From Nocardioides sp. Soil774 (GTDB taxonomy: Bacteria > Actinomycetota > Actinomycetes > Propionibacteriales > Nocardioidaceae): a DNA stretch of 64,000 nucleotides. The DNA is taken from NCBI RefSeq assembly GCF_001428125.1, contig NZ_LMSM01000008.1, forward strand, positions 293,185-357,184, given 5' to 3'. Within the stretch, counting starts at the first letter, position 1. Each line of letters starts with the position of its first letter. Below are positions 42,441 to 50,179 of the stretch, in pieces. Position numbers and translations under genes: made by a program. The notes under the pieces are model-generated. The model was not told where the DNA came from. It did no database searches and saw nothing but the letters and a program-made list of their open reading frames with translations.

Positions 42441-42481
42441 CTGTCGACAGGTCACTTTGTCGATCTGTCGCTTTGTCGACA
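42441..42481. repeat. Short palindromic repeat cluster, copy 2
   Basis: Low-GC run beginning with CTGTCGACAG (palindrome, 42441-42450), CTTTGTCGA (42455-42463) and then CTGTCGCTTTGTCGACA (42465-42481). The 22-mer 42460-42481 matches 48617-48638 inside dnaA with one difference. Confidence 0.6.
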
Positions 42482-42495
42482 TATTGCCGCCTCGT

Positions 42496-42517
42496 GATCC
42501 CCGGCTGGCCGGGGATC
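42496..42517. terminator. Terminator between acyltransferase and parB
   Basis: GATCCCCGGC and GCCGGGGATC, a perfect 10-bp stem with a minimal turn, between convergent genes. Confidence 0.75.
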
Positions 42518-42590
42518 GCTGAACTTGTCGGCCCATGCAAGGCCTGACATCTTCAGGAAGTCCCTGACAAGCCCTGCCGCCAGGTCCGAC

Positions 42591-43589
42591 TCAGACAGGT
42601 CGGTCGTTGCGGTTGCGCGGGTCCATGATGTCGACGATGCGGCGCAGGTCGTCCAGGCTGGCGAACTCGACGGTGATCTTCCCCTTCGCCTTGCCCAGGT
42701 CGACCTTCACCCGAGTCTCGAGACGGTCGGAGAGCCGGTCGGCGAGCTCGGCGAGGCCGGGCGCGACGGGCTTGCGCCGTACGACCCGTGGGGAGTCGTC
42801 GTCCTCGACACCGACGGAGACGATCTCCTCCAGGCCGCGCACCGAGATGCCCTCGGCCGTGACGCGGGAGGCGAGCTTGTCCTGGAGGCCGGCGTCCTCG
42901 ACGCTGAGCAGCGCCCGCGCATGGCCGGCCGACAGCACGCCCGCAGCCACCCGACGCTGGACCGCAGGGGAGAGGCGGAGCAGGCGGAGCGTGTTGGAGA
43001 TCTGGGGTCGCGAACGGCCGATGCGCTGCGCGAGCTCCTCGTGGGTGCACCCGAAGTCCTCGAGCAGCTGGCCGTAGGCGGCCGCCTCCTCGAGCGGGTT
43101 CAGCTGGGACCGGTGGAGGTTCTCCAGGAGCGCGTCACGCAGCATGTCGTCGTCATCGGTCTCCCGGACGATGGCCGGGATCGTGTCACGTCCGGCCTCC
43201 TGCGAGGCGCGCCACCGCCGCTCACCCATGATCAGCTCGTAGGAGTCCTCACCGGTGCGGCGTACGACGACGGGCTGCAGCAGCCCCACCTCGGTGATCG
43301 AGTGCACCAGCTCGGCCAGCGCCTCGGCCTCGAAGACCTGGCGCGGCTGACGGGCGTTGGGGCGGACCTGGCTGATCGGCAGCTCGGCGAAGTAGGCACC
43401 GGCCACGGTCCCGCCCGCCACGGCACCGTTCGTGGTGCTCGCACCGCCCTCAGCGGACGTGGGCGCGGTGCCGTTCGCGCCGCTGGTCGGCGCCGCACCC
43501 TCGGCCCGGGTCTCCGGCTGGCTCGGAGCAGTGGGGATCAGCGAGCCGAGGCCACGGCCCAGGCCCCGACGCGGGGTGTTCGTGCTCAT
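42591..43589 (-). CDS. parB: Chromosome-partitioning protein ParB
   Basis: 332 residues. ParB/Noc nuclease-like CTPase domain with [47 protein letters not shown] with [25 protein letters not shown]-terminal dimerisation domain with [12 protein letters not shown]. It binds the three parS sites found at 44540-45450 and spreads as a CTP-dependent clamp. Its ATG overlaps the parA stop by 4 bp. A disordered Ala/Thr-rich N-terminal stretch (about 15-60) contains [11 protein letters not shown], the ParA-stimulating motif. Confidence 0.97.
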   Translation of the reverse strand: MSTNTPRRGLGRGLGSLIPTAPSQPETRAEGAAPTSGANGTAPTSAEGGASTTNGAVAGGTVAGAYFAELPISQVRPNARQPRQVFEAEALAELVHSITEVGLLQPVVVRRTGEDSYELIMGERRWRASQEAGRDTIPAIVRETDDDDMLRDALLENLHRSQLNPLEEAAAYGQLLEDFGCTHEELAQRIGRSRPQISNTLRLLRLSPAVQRRVAAGVLSAGHARALLSVEDAGLQDKLASRVTAEGISVRGLEEIVSVGVEDDDSPRVVRRKPVAPGLAELADRLSDRLETRVKVDLGKAKGKITVEFASLDDLRRIVDIMDPRNRNDRPV

Positions 43590-44719
43590 GCGGGTGCTCC
43601 CTTGCCGGCGATCTCCCGGGCTGCCTCGAGGTAGGACAGCGCTCCTGCCGACGCAGGATCGTAGGTCATCACGGTCTGGCCGTAGGACGGCGCCTCCGAG
43701 ACGCGCACCGAGCGCGGGACGGCGGTCTTCAGCACCTGGTCACCGAAGTGGCTGCGGACCTCGTCCGCGACGCCTGCGGCGAGGCGGGTGCGGGCGTCGT
43801 ACATGGTGAGCAGGATGGTGGAGACCACGAGCTGGGGGTTCAGGTGCTTGCGCACCATCTCGACGGTCTCGAGGAGCTGGCCCAGGCCCTCGAGCGCGTA
43901 GTACTCCGCCTGGATCGGGATGAACATCTCCCGCCCGGCCACCAGCGCGTTCAGGGTGAGCAGGCCCAGGGACGGCGGGCAGTCGACGAAGACGTAGTCG
44001 AACCGGTCGTCGCCCACGTCGGCGGCGCTGCCCACCAGGGGATGGGCGTTGATCGCACGAGCGAGGCGCTGCTCGCGTGCCACCACGCTGACCAGCTCGA
44101 TCTCGGCACCCGCGAGGTCGATCGTCGCTGGGACGGCCCACAGGTCCGGCAGGTCGGCGCACTGGGTCATCACGTCTGCGAGCGGCTCACCGTCCACGAG
44201 CATGTCGTACGTCGACGGCACACCGCGATGGTGCTCCACGCCGAGCGCGGTCGAGGCGTTGCCCTGCGGGTCGAGGTCGATGACGAGGACCTTCTGGCCG
44301 AGCTGGGCGAGCCCAGCAGCGACGTTGACGGTCGAGGTGGTCTTGCCCACGCCGCCCTTCTGGTTGGCCACGACCATGACCCGGGTCGCGTCGGGTCGTG
44401 GCGCACCCTGGCGGCGCAGACCACCGGACCGGGCCAGCACCGAGTGCTGGGCCGCCTGCGCCAGCGGTGTGCCGGGATCGACGAAGTCGTTGTCCTGGCG
44501 GGCGATGTCACCAGCGGTGCGGACCTGCCAGGAGGGCCGTGTTTCACGTGAAACAGAGGTGGCGGACGTTTCACGTGAAACAGCCCCGGTATCACCAGCC
44601 TGTGGATGAAACCCCGCATCCTGTGGAGAACCCCGCTCAGCAGGCGCGGCAGCATCGGTGGATAACCTTTGGACACCACGGCGGGTGTCGTCGGTGAGCT
44701 CCTCAGGACCCTCGTTCAC
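43586..44719 (-). CDS. parA: Chromosome-partitioning ATPase ParA (Soj)
   Basis: 377 residues. Deviant Walker [12 protein letters not shown] (about 119-129), with DLDPQGNAS and VDCPPSLG. It moves ParB-parS complexes away from the pole. GTG at 44719 was chosen: it is 13 nt past the rsmG stop with GAGAGG upstream; a longer start at 44788 would overlap rsmG by 56 nt. The N-terminal 115 residues are disordered and contain two VSRET pentapeptides, each the translation of a parS site (44540-44555 and 44567-44582). Several DnaA-box-like sequences lie alongside them. Confidence 0.96.
   Translation of the reverse strand: MNEGPEELTDDTRRGVQRLSTDAAAPAERGSPQDAGFHPQAGDTGAVSRETSATSVSRETRPSWQVRTAGDIARQDNDFVDPGTPLAQAAQHSVLARSGGLRRQGAPRPDATRVMVVANQKGGVGKTTSTVNVAAGLAQLGQKVLVIDLDPQGNASTALGVEHHRGVPSTYDMLVDGEPLADVMTQCADLPDLWAVPATIDLAGAEIELVSVVAREQRLARAINAHPLVGSAADVGDDRFDYVFVDCPPSLGLLTLNALVAGREMFIPIQAEYYALEGLGQLLETVEMVRKHLNPQLVVSTILLTMYDARTRLAAGVADEVRSHFGDQVLKTAVPRSVRVSEAPSYGQTVMTYDPASAGALSYLEAAREIAGKGAPA
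44540..44555. promoter_or_regulatory. parS site 1 (perfect)
   Basis: TGTTTCACGTGAAACA, identical to the bacterial consensus. Inside parA; read on the minus strand as V-S-R-E-T. Confidence 0.95.
44567..44582. promoter_or_regulatory. parS site 2
   Basis: CGTTTCACGTGAAACA, one base from consensus, 27 bp from site 1. Also inside parA in the same reading frame (VSRET). Confidence 0.92.
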
Positions 44720-44732
44720 CTCAGGACACCTC

Positions 44733-45461
44733 TCACTTCGTCGAACGACGCGAGCGCGATGAGCGCCGCTTCCTGGAATCGGGGGCAAGGGGCCAACCTA
44801 TCTGGGATGGATCGGCCCACGACACCCGGACTGCTGTGGTCGGTGGAGAAACGATCCCCACGCCGAGCTCCAGCACCTCCGGGGTCGCACAGCGCCACCA
44901 GCCAAGGAGTGATCCCGCTCCGGCGATCTCCTCGGTCGCCGACTGGCCCTTCATCGCGACCATCGCCCCGGTGGGCGCCACCAGGGGCATCGACCACCCG
45001 AGCAGCCGCTCCAGAGGGGCGACGGCACGTGAGGTCACGACGTCGAAGGTCTCGACGCCGTGCAGGTCCTCGGCGCGACCGCGTCGGACGGTGACATGGG
45101 TCAGGCCGAGCTCGTCGACCACCTCGGACAGGAAGGTCGTACGTCGCAGGAGCGGCTCCACCAGCGTGATCCGCACGTCCGGACGCGCGATGGCCAGCAC
45201 GAGGCCCGGCAGCCCGGCTCCCGTGCCGATGTCGCACACGGAGGCGTCCGCAGGCACGGCCTCGGCGAGAACCGCCGAGTTCAGGATGTGCCGGTCCCAC
45301 AGCCGCGGAGCCTCGCGCGGGCCGATGAGGCCGCGCACCACACCCTCGGTCGCGAGCAGCTCGGTGTAGCGCACCGCAAGCGGCAGGCGCTCGGACGTGA
45401 ACACCCTCCGTGCCAGCGGCGGCACAGAGGGTGCTGTTTCACGTGAAACGTCGTCGCTCAC
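44733..45461 (-). CDS. rsmG: 16S rRNA (guanine527-N7)-methyltransferase
   Basis: 242 residues. GidB/RsmG motifs: FTSERLPLAVRYTELLATEGV (N-terminal), LWDRHILNSAVLAEAVP, VCDIGTGAGLPGLVLAIARPD (SAM-binding, about 77-97) and VTSRAVAPLERLLGW. It methylates G527 of 16S rRNA. The first residues [12 protein letters not shown] include parS site 3. ATG overlaps the khpB stop by 4 bp. Confidence 0.95.
   Translation of the reverse strand: MSDDVSRETAPSVPPLARRVFTSERLPLAVRYTELLATEGVVRGLIGPREAPRLWDRHILNSAVLAEAVPADASVCDIGTGAGLPGLVLAIARPDVRITLVEPLLRRTTFLSEVVDELGLTHVTVRRGRAEDLHGVETFDVVTSRAVAPLERLLGWSMPLVAPTGAMVAMKGQSATEEIAGAGSLLGWWRCATPEVLELGVGIVSPPTTAVRVSWADPSQIGWPLAPDSRKRRSSRSRRSTK
45435..45450. promoter_or_regulatory. 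parS site 3
   Basis: TGTTTCACGTGAAACG, one base from consensus. At codons 4-9 of rsmG, again encoding VSRET. Confidence 0.92.
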
Positions 45462-46021
45462 GCGGGAAGGATCACCACGTGGCGCTTGGGCTCCGCGCCG
45501 TCGGACTCCGAGGTGAGGCCCGCGGCGGCGACAGCGTCGTGCACGACCTTGCGCTCGAAGGCACTCATCGGCTCGAGGGACAGCGACTCGCCCGACTCCT
45601 TGACCTGGGCGATCGACTTCTCAGCGAGCGCCACCAAGCGGGTCCGCTGCTCGGCACGGTGGCCGCCCACGTCGAGCATCAGCCGCGAACGCTCGCCGGT
45701 CTCGCGGAAGACCGCGAGCCGGGTCAGCTCCTGCAGCGCCTCCAACACCTCGCCGTTGCGGCCCACGAGCAGGCTCAGGTCGGCGCCGCCGATCTGGACG
45801 CTCGCCCGATCGCCCTCGACGTCCATGTCGAGGTCGCCGTCGAGGTCAGCGATGTCGAGCAGCTCCTCGAGGTAGTCCGCCGCGATGTCGCCCTCGTGCT
45901 CGAGCCGCTCGACCTTCGAGGGGCGAGCGGCGCCGGTCTCGCCGGCGTCGTCGGCCCCGGCCGCGGCCTCGGTCGCGGCGTCGGCCTGTGCGGCCTCGTC
46001 GTTCGTCATCTGCTCACTCAC
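45458..46021 (-). CDS. khpB: RNA-binding protein KhpB (Jag), KH-R3H
   Basis: 187 residues. An Ala/Glu-rich acidic N-terminus (about 1-40), a KH-like domain (about 75-125, SLLVGRNGEVLEALQELTRLAVF) and an R3H domain (about 130-185, PMSAFERKVVHDAV, with R-x-x-x-H). It is thought to bind RNA and affect cell division. Next to yidC as in most bacteria. The Jag N-terminal domain of Gram-positives is missing here, the usual actinobacterial form. Confidence 0.93.
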   Translation of the reverse strand: MSEQMTNDEAAQADAATEAAAGADDAGETGAARPSKVERLEHEGDIAADYLEELLDIADLDGDLDMDVEGDRASVQIGGADLSLLVGRNGEVLEALQELTRLAVFRETGERSRLMLDVGGHRAEQRTRLVALAEKSIAQVKESGESLSLEPMSAFERKVVHDAVAAAGLTSESDGAEPKRHVVILPA

Positions 46022-46082
46022 GTGTGTCTCCTGCTTCTTTCGGGGTGCGAGAGCCCCCTGGGCCCCGCAGAAAATCGTGGGG

Positions 46083-47054
46083 TCAGCGCTTCTTCTTCTT
46101 GTTGGTGCGCTGGTTGTTCGTGCGCTGGGCCTTGGTCTGGCGCTGCGGCTGCTGACGCGGAGCCTTCGGCTCCTCGACGAGGGTCACCTGCTCGGCCGCT
46201 GCCTGGGTCGCCGGCACCTTGCCGTTGGCCCGGTCCCGCTCCTCCTTCGCCTTGAAGGCGGGCGTGCCCGGCGCGGGGTTGTTGCGGATGACATAGAACT
46301 GCTGGCACATCGTCCAGAGGTTCGACACGGTCCAGTAGACGAGCACACCGATCGGGAACGCGATGCCACCGACGGCGAACACGACGGGGAGCACGTAGAG
46401 GAGCAGCTTCTGCTGCTGGGCGTAGGGGCCGCTGAGCGCGTCGGTCGGCATGTTCTTGCTCATCAGCTGGCGCTGGGTGAGGAACGTGGTGGCGGTCATG
46501 CCCACCACCAGCACTGCGGCCAGCACCATGACCTCGGTGACCCCGCCGTTCTTCAGGAACGTGCCGGACACGGGGATCACGTCGAGGATCTTCGAGTCGC
46601 CGAACTGCTTGGCCAGCGTCTCGTCGAGGAAGCCGTGCGCCTTGTCCTTCTTCGACGCCTGGTCGAGCATCCGGAACAGGGCGAGGAAGATCGGCATCTG
46701 CAGCAGGATCGGCAGGCAGGACGCGAACGGGTTGGTCCCGGTGTCCTTGTAGAGCTTCATCGTCTCCTGCGCGAGACGCTCCCGGTCGTGGCCGTACTTC
46801 TTCTGCAGCTCGCGCACCTTGGGCTGGATGAGCTGCATGTTGCGGCTGGACTTGATCTGCTTGACGAACAGCGGGATCAGCGCCGCGCGGATCGTCAGCG
46901 TCAGACCGATGATCGACAGCACCCACGTGAGACCGCCCGCGGGGTCCATCCCGAGGCTGGACAGCCCCTTGTGGAAGCCGACCAGCACGAAGGACACCGC
47001 GTAGTAGAGCGGCACCATGATCGCGTGGCCGATGTCGCCGATGAAGGAGAGCAC
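46083..47054 (-). CDS. yidC: Membrane protein insertase YidC
   Basis: 323 residues. Five to six helices; TWVLSIIGLTLTIRAALIPLFVKQI carries the conserved hydrophilic-groove Arg; QPKVRELQKKYGHDRERLAQE is the coiled cytoplasmic loop; NPFASCLPILLQMPIFLALF and YWTVSNLWTMCQQFYVI are YidC family signatures. Long basic tail (KKKKR) for ribosome binding. GTG start at 47054 follows GAGGAG and directly abuts the yidD stop. Confidence 0.96.
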   Translation of the reverse strand: MLSFIGDIGHAIMVPLYYAVSFVLVGFHKGLSSLGMDPAGGLTWVLSIIGLTLTIRAALIPLFVKQIKSSRNMQLIQPKVRELQKKYGHDRERLAQETMKLYKDTGTNPFASCLPILLQMPIFLALFRMLDQASKKDKAHGFLDETLAKQFGDSKILDVIPVSGTFLKNGGVTEVMVLAAVLVVGMTATTFLTQRQLMSKNMPTDALSGPYAQQQKLLLYVLPVVFAVGGIAFPIGVLVYWTVSNLWTMCQQFYVIRNNPAPGTPAFKAKEERDRANGKVPATQAAAEQVTLVEEPKAPRQQPQRQTKAQRTNNQRTNKKKKR

Positions 47055-47309
47055 TCAAGCTCCTCGTGTTGAGGGTGACTCCGCAGCCGGGGTGGCGCGG
47101 GGCGGGACGGGGTCGTAGCCTCCGGCGGCCCACGGGTGGCAGCGGCCGATGCGGCGTACGGAGAGCCAGGTGCCGCGACCGGCCCCGTGGACGGTGACCG
47201 CCTCGAGGGCGTACGCCGAGCAGCTGGGGTGGTAGCGGCAGACCTGGCCGTAGAGCGGGCTGATCGCGAAGCGCCACGCGCGGATGAAGCCGACGAGGAG
47301 GTGCTTCAT
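47055..47309 (-). CDS. yidD: Membrane protein insertion efficiency factor YidD
   Basis: 84 residues. [27 protein letters not shown] with the Cys pair C-x-x-x-PSCS, and [18 protein letters not shown] are the invariant YidD motifs (quoted in pieces). Assists YidC. Its ATG overlaps the rnpA stop by 4 bp and its stop abuts yidC. Confidence 0.95.
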   Translation of the reverse strand: MKHLLVGFIRAWRFAISPLYGQVCRYHPSCSAYALEAVTVHGAGRGTWLSVRRIGRCHPWAAGGYDPVPPRATPAAESPSTRGA

Positions 47310-47659
47310 GCGCTGCTCACCCTGCTGAGGCTACGGCCCAGGTCGGCACCGAGCGCGTCGTAGGACGCCTCGGCAGCCGGCGGCAGAGCGCGGACCACGA
47401 GAGCAGCACGACCCGGAAGCCCTTCCAGTGAAGGAAGGAGCTCCCGGGTCAGGTGGCGCAGTCGTCTCTTCACGCGGTTGCGTGTGGCGGCGTTGCCCAC
47501 GGCCTTGCTGACCGTGAACCCCACCTGCACGGGGCCGGGCGCTGCGTCGCGGTCCACCCAGAGGTGGACCACCATGGTCGAGCAGCCGGCGCGCCGTCCG
47601 CGACGTACGGTGTGACGGAAGGCGTCACTGTCGCTGAGACGGTGGGCAGCGGGGAGCAC
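47306..47659 (-). CDS. rnpA: Ribonuclease P protein component
   Basis: 117 residues. [16 protein letters not shown] at the N-terminus and the RNR motif [16 protein letters not shown] are diagnostic. Binds the RNase P RNA and pre-tRNA leader. Start is the GTG at 47659; longer forms would run across rpmH in another frame. Confidence 0.95.
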   Translation of the reverse strand: MLPAAHRLSDSDAFRHTVRRGRRAGCSTMVVHLWVDRDAAPGPVQVGFTVSKAVGNAATRNRVKRRLRHLTRELLPSLEGLPGRAALVVRALPPAAEASYDALGADLGRSLSRVSSA

Positions 47660-47685
47660 GGCGGGTGGCCGTGAGCCGCAGGCCG

Positions 47686-47823
47686 TCAGACTGCCAGGCT
47701 CTTGCGGCCCTTGCGGCGACGGCTGGACAGGATCGAGCGACCGGCGCGGGTCCGCATGCGCAGACGGAAGCCGTGCACCTTGTGACGGCGACGGTTGTTC
47801 GGCTGGTAGGTACGCTTGCTCAC
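47686..47823 (-). CDS. rpmH: 50S ribosomal protein bL34
   Basis: 45 residues, [20 protein letters not shown] then [21 protein letters not shown]: the complete L34. GTG start with GGAG 8-12 nt upstream. First gene of the rpmH-rnpA-yidD-yidC-khpB-rsmG-parAB series leaving oriC leftward. Confidence 0.98.
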   Translation of the reverse strand: MSKRTYQPNNRRRHKVHGFRLRMRTRAGRSILSSRRRKGRKSLAV

Positions 47824-48127
47824 GGCTATTTCTCCGAAGGTTTCGAGGGATGTCCACTCCACAGCGATGATCGGTGCTGGCCCGGATGACATTCGGCCGG
47901 CACCGCCCACCCACGTGGCCGCCATGAGGCGGAACGTGGACATGCGGCGCCCGTCGACACGGAGCGACCGGCCAACGGTACGCGGTGGGGAAAGAGGGGG
48001 TCAAACCCACGACGTCGCCCCGCGGGCCGGCCTGTGGATGACGTCTTGCTCGCGGGGTCACCGGGTTGTTACGTTCCCTGTCTCCGAGGGTGCTCGCCAC
48101 CCCGGTCCCCACAGGGTCGCACACCGC

Positions 48128-48145
48128 GTGTGACCCGGGTCACAC
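48128..48145. promoter_or_regulatory. Perfect CRP/FNR-type palindrome upstream of dnaA
   Basis: GTGTGACCCGGGTCACAC, whose core TGTGA-N6-TCACA (48129-48144) is the consensus of CRP-type regulators including mycobacterial CRP. 185 bp before the dnaA start. Confidence 0.6.
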
Positions 48146-48248
48146 AGGTTGTCAAACAGGGCCTGACCTGCGGAAACGCTGACAGGATCACGATGGCGAC
48201 GACGTCGGGGAGCCTGGACCCGCAGCTCGGTCCAAGCAGTTCACAGCT

Positions 48249-48269
48249 TGTGGACAACTCTGTGGACCA
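48249..48269. promoter_or_regulatory. DnaA boxes upstream of dnaA
   Basis: TGTGGACAA (48249-48257, perfect on the minus strand) and TGTGGACCA (48261-48269, one mismatch), in tandem 61-81 bp before dnaA: probable autoregulation. Confidence 0.7.
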
Positions 48270-48329
48270 AGGTTCGCCGGGTGCTCGCACACGAGCCTTC
48301 AGACAACGGTGAGAAGCAAAGGCGGTCCG

Positions 48330-49778
48330 GTGGACGACCAGCAGGTAGATCTCGGGACGGCGTGGCAGCAGATCGTCGAGGACCTCCAGCCCAACCAGCG
48401 CGCCTGGCTGCGCCCGAGCGTGCCGGTGACGCTGCACGAGAACACCGCGATCATCGCGGTGCCCAACGACTTCACCCGCAACCAGCTCGAGGGCCGGCTG
48501 CGCAACCACATCGAGGACGCCCTCACCGAGGGCTTCGGCCGCGAGATCCGGATGCTGGTCACGGTGAACCCCGCCCTCGAGGACGCGCCCACCAACCACG
48601 TCGACGAATCGATAGATCGATCTGTCTCTTTGTCGACAAATGACGCGCAGTACGACGCGCCGTACGACCCGGCACCGGTTGCGCCGGCCGAGCACCTCGA
48701 GCCCACGACCGGATCCGCGGAGCGCCGGCCGTCCGCGCTCGAGACGCGGCTCAACCCGAAGTACACCTTCGAGACCTTCGTCATCGGCTCGTCCAACCGC
48801 TTCCCCCACGCCGCCGCGGTGGCGGTGGCCGAGGCGCCGGGCAAGGCGTACAACCCGCTGCTGGTCTACGGCGAGTCCGGCCTGGGCAAGACGCACCTGC
48901 TCCACGCGATCGGCCACTACGTGCGCAGCCTCTACAGCAACGCCAAGGTGCGCTACGTCTCGTCGGAGGAGTTCACCAACGAGTTCATCAACGCGATCCG
49001 CGACGACCGCCAGGACCGCTTCAAGCGGCGCTACCGCGACGTCGACGTGCTGCTGATCGACGACATCCAGTTCCTCGAGGGCAAGACGCAGACGCAGGAG
49101 GAGTTCTTCCACACGTTCAACACCCTCCACAACGCCAACAAGCAGATCGTGCTGACCTCCGACCGCGCTCCCAAGCGGCTCGAGGCGCTCGAGGACCGCC
49201 TGCGCAACCGGTTCGAGTGGGGCCTGATCACCGACGTGCAGCCGCCCGACCTCGAGACCCGCATCGCGATCCTGCGCAAGAAGGCCGCGATGGACCGGCT
49301 CACCGCGCCGCCGGACGTGCTGGAGTTCATCGCCTCGAAGATCCAGACCAACATCCGCGAGCTCGAGGGCGCGCTGATCCGGGTCACGGCCTTCGCCAAC
49401 CTCAACCGCCAGGAGGTCGACATGACCCTGGCCGAGATCGTCCTCAAGGACCTGATCCCCGAGGGCGGCGAGCCCGAGATCACCCACGCGTTGATCATCG
49501 CCCAGACGGCCGCCTACTTCGGGGTCTCGCTCGAGGACCTCACCGGACCGTCGCGCGGGCGCCACCTCGTGATGGCCCGCCAGATCGGGATGTACCTGTG
49601 CCGCGAGCTGACCAGCATGTCGCTGCCCCAGATCGGCCGCGAGTTCGGCGGACGCGACCACACGACCGTGATGTACGCCGACCGCAAGATCCGCCAGCTG
49701 CTCGCCGAGCGCCGTGCGGTCTTCAACCAGGTCAGCGAGCTCACCAACCGGGTCAAGATGCAGGCCCGCCAGGCCTGA
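48330..49778 (+). CDS. dnaA: Chromosomal replication initiator DnaA
   Basis: 482 residues. Domain I (1-80, TAWQQIVEDLQPNQRAWLRPS), a linker domain II (about 90-140), AAA+ domain III with Walker A GESGLGKT (181-188), LLIDDIQFL and the arginine finger region, and DNA-binding domain IV ending in GGRDHTTVMYADRKI. It opens oriC. GTG at 48330 was preferred over a GTG 21 nt earlier because an AAAGGCGG-like SD precedes it and the N-terminus aligns with other DnaAs. The linker holds a low-GC repeat that encodes about DRSVSLST, shared with an intergenic region 6 kb away. Confidence 0.96.
   Translation: MDDQQVDLGTAWQQIVEDLQPNQRAWLRPSVPVTLHENTAIIAVPNDFTRNQLEGRLRNHIEDALTEGFGREIRMLVTVNPALEDAPTNHVDESIDRSVSLSTNDAQYDAPYDPAPVAPAEHLEPTTGSAERRPSALETRLNPKYTFETFVIGSSNRFPHAAAVAVAEAPGKAYNPLLVYGESGLGKTHLLHAIGHYVRSLYSNAKVRYVSSEEFTNEFINAIRDDRQDRFKRRYRDVDVLLIDDIQFLEGKTQTQEEFFHTFNTLHNANKQIVLTSDRAPKRLEALEDRLRNRFEWGLITDVQPPDLETRIAILRKKAAMDRLTAPPDVLEFIASKIQTNIRELEGALIRVTAFANLNRQEVDMTLAEIVLKDLIPEGGEPEITHALIIAQTAAYFGVSLEDLTGPSRGRHLVMARQIGMYLCRELTSMSLPQIGREFGGRDHTTVMYADRKIRQLLAERRAVFNQVSELTNRVKMQARQA
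48617..48638 (+). repeat. Dispersed repeat copy inside the dnaA linker, copy 3
   Basis: TCGATCTGTCTCTTTGTCGA followed by CA, matching 21 of 22 bases of 42460-42481. TTTGTCGACAAA (48629-48640) is a 12-bp palindrome. In frame in the disordered domain II. Confidence 0.6.
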
Positions 49779-50179
49779 GGCGGCACGCCGCGGTCGGAGA
49801 CCTCCATGTGTGGAGAAGTTGTGGTTCGGCTCCGGCGCTTCGTCCCCAGCCCTGTGGACGTACGGGACGAACCACACGAATCCCGCGCCGCGTCCACACG
49901 TGGACGCGAGTTCACCGGGGCCTGTCCCCACCCCTCGTCCACATGCTCAGGGGCACCTGACCAGCACGAACGCGAGTTGTCCACAGTTTCCACGGACCCT
50001 ATGACTCCTATGAACCCCTAGACATCTCCCCTCTCCCACCAACGACGAACACGCGCTCCTCTGGGGAGAACCCCTGACGCAGGCGCCACTGCGCGTGACA
50101 GGATGCTCTTCCCACGCGCCGCGCTCGTGGCACTCGAACCTGTCATCACCCCGCTCGATCTCTCATCCAGGAGACCCTT
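49779..50179. other. oriC: Probable oriC, dnaA-dnaN spacer
   Basis: 401 nt without a gene. Contains one perfect DnaA box TTGTCCACA (49977-49985) and several one- or two-mismatch boxes: TGTGGAGAA (49809-49817), TGTGGACGT (49853-49861), GCGTCCACA (49890-49898, part of the GCGTCCAC-AC-GTGGACGC inverted repeat) and TCGTCCACA (49935-49943). An AT-richer segment follows (about 49995-50030), suitable for unwinding. Position matches Streptomyces and Mycobacterium oriC. Confidence 0.82.

Larger units (their letters stand above)
47824..48329. other. rpmH-dnaA spacer (divergent promoters)
   Basis: 506 nt, no gene seen. It contains the perfect CRP-like palindrome (48128-48145), one perfect and one near-perfect DnaA box (48249-48269), a partial box TGTGGATGA (48033-48041) and promoters of rpmH and dnaA that I cannot fix precisely. 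Confidence 0.7.
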
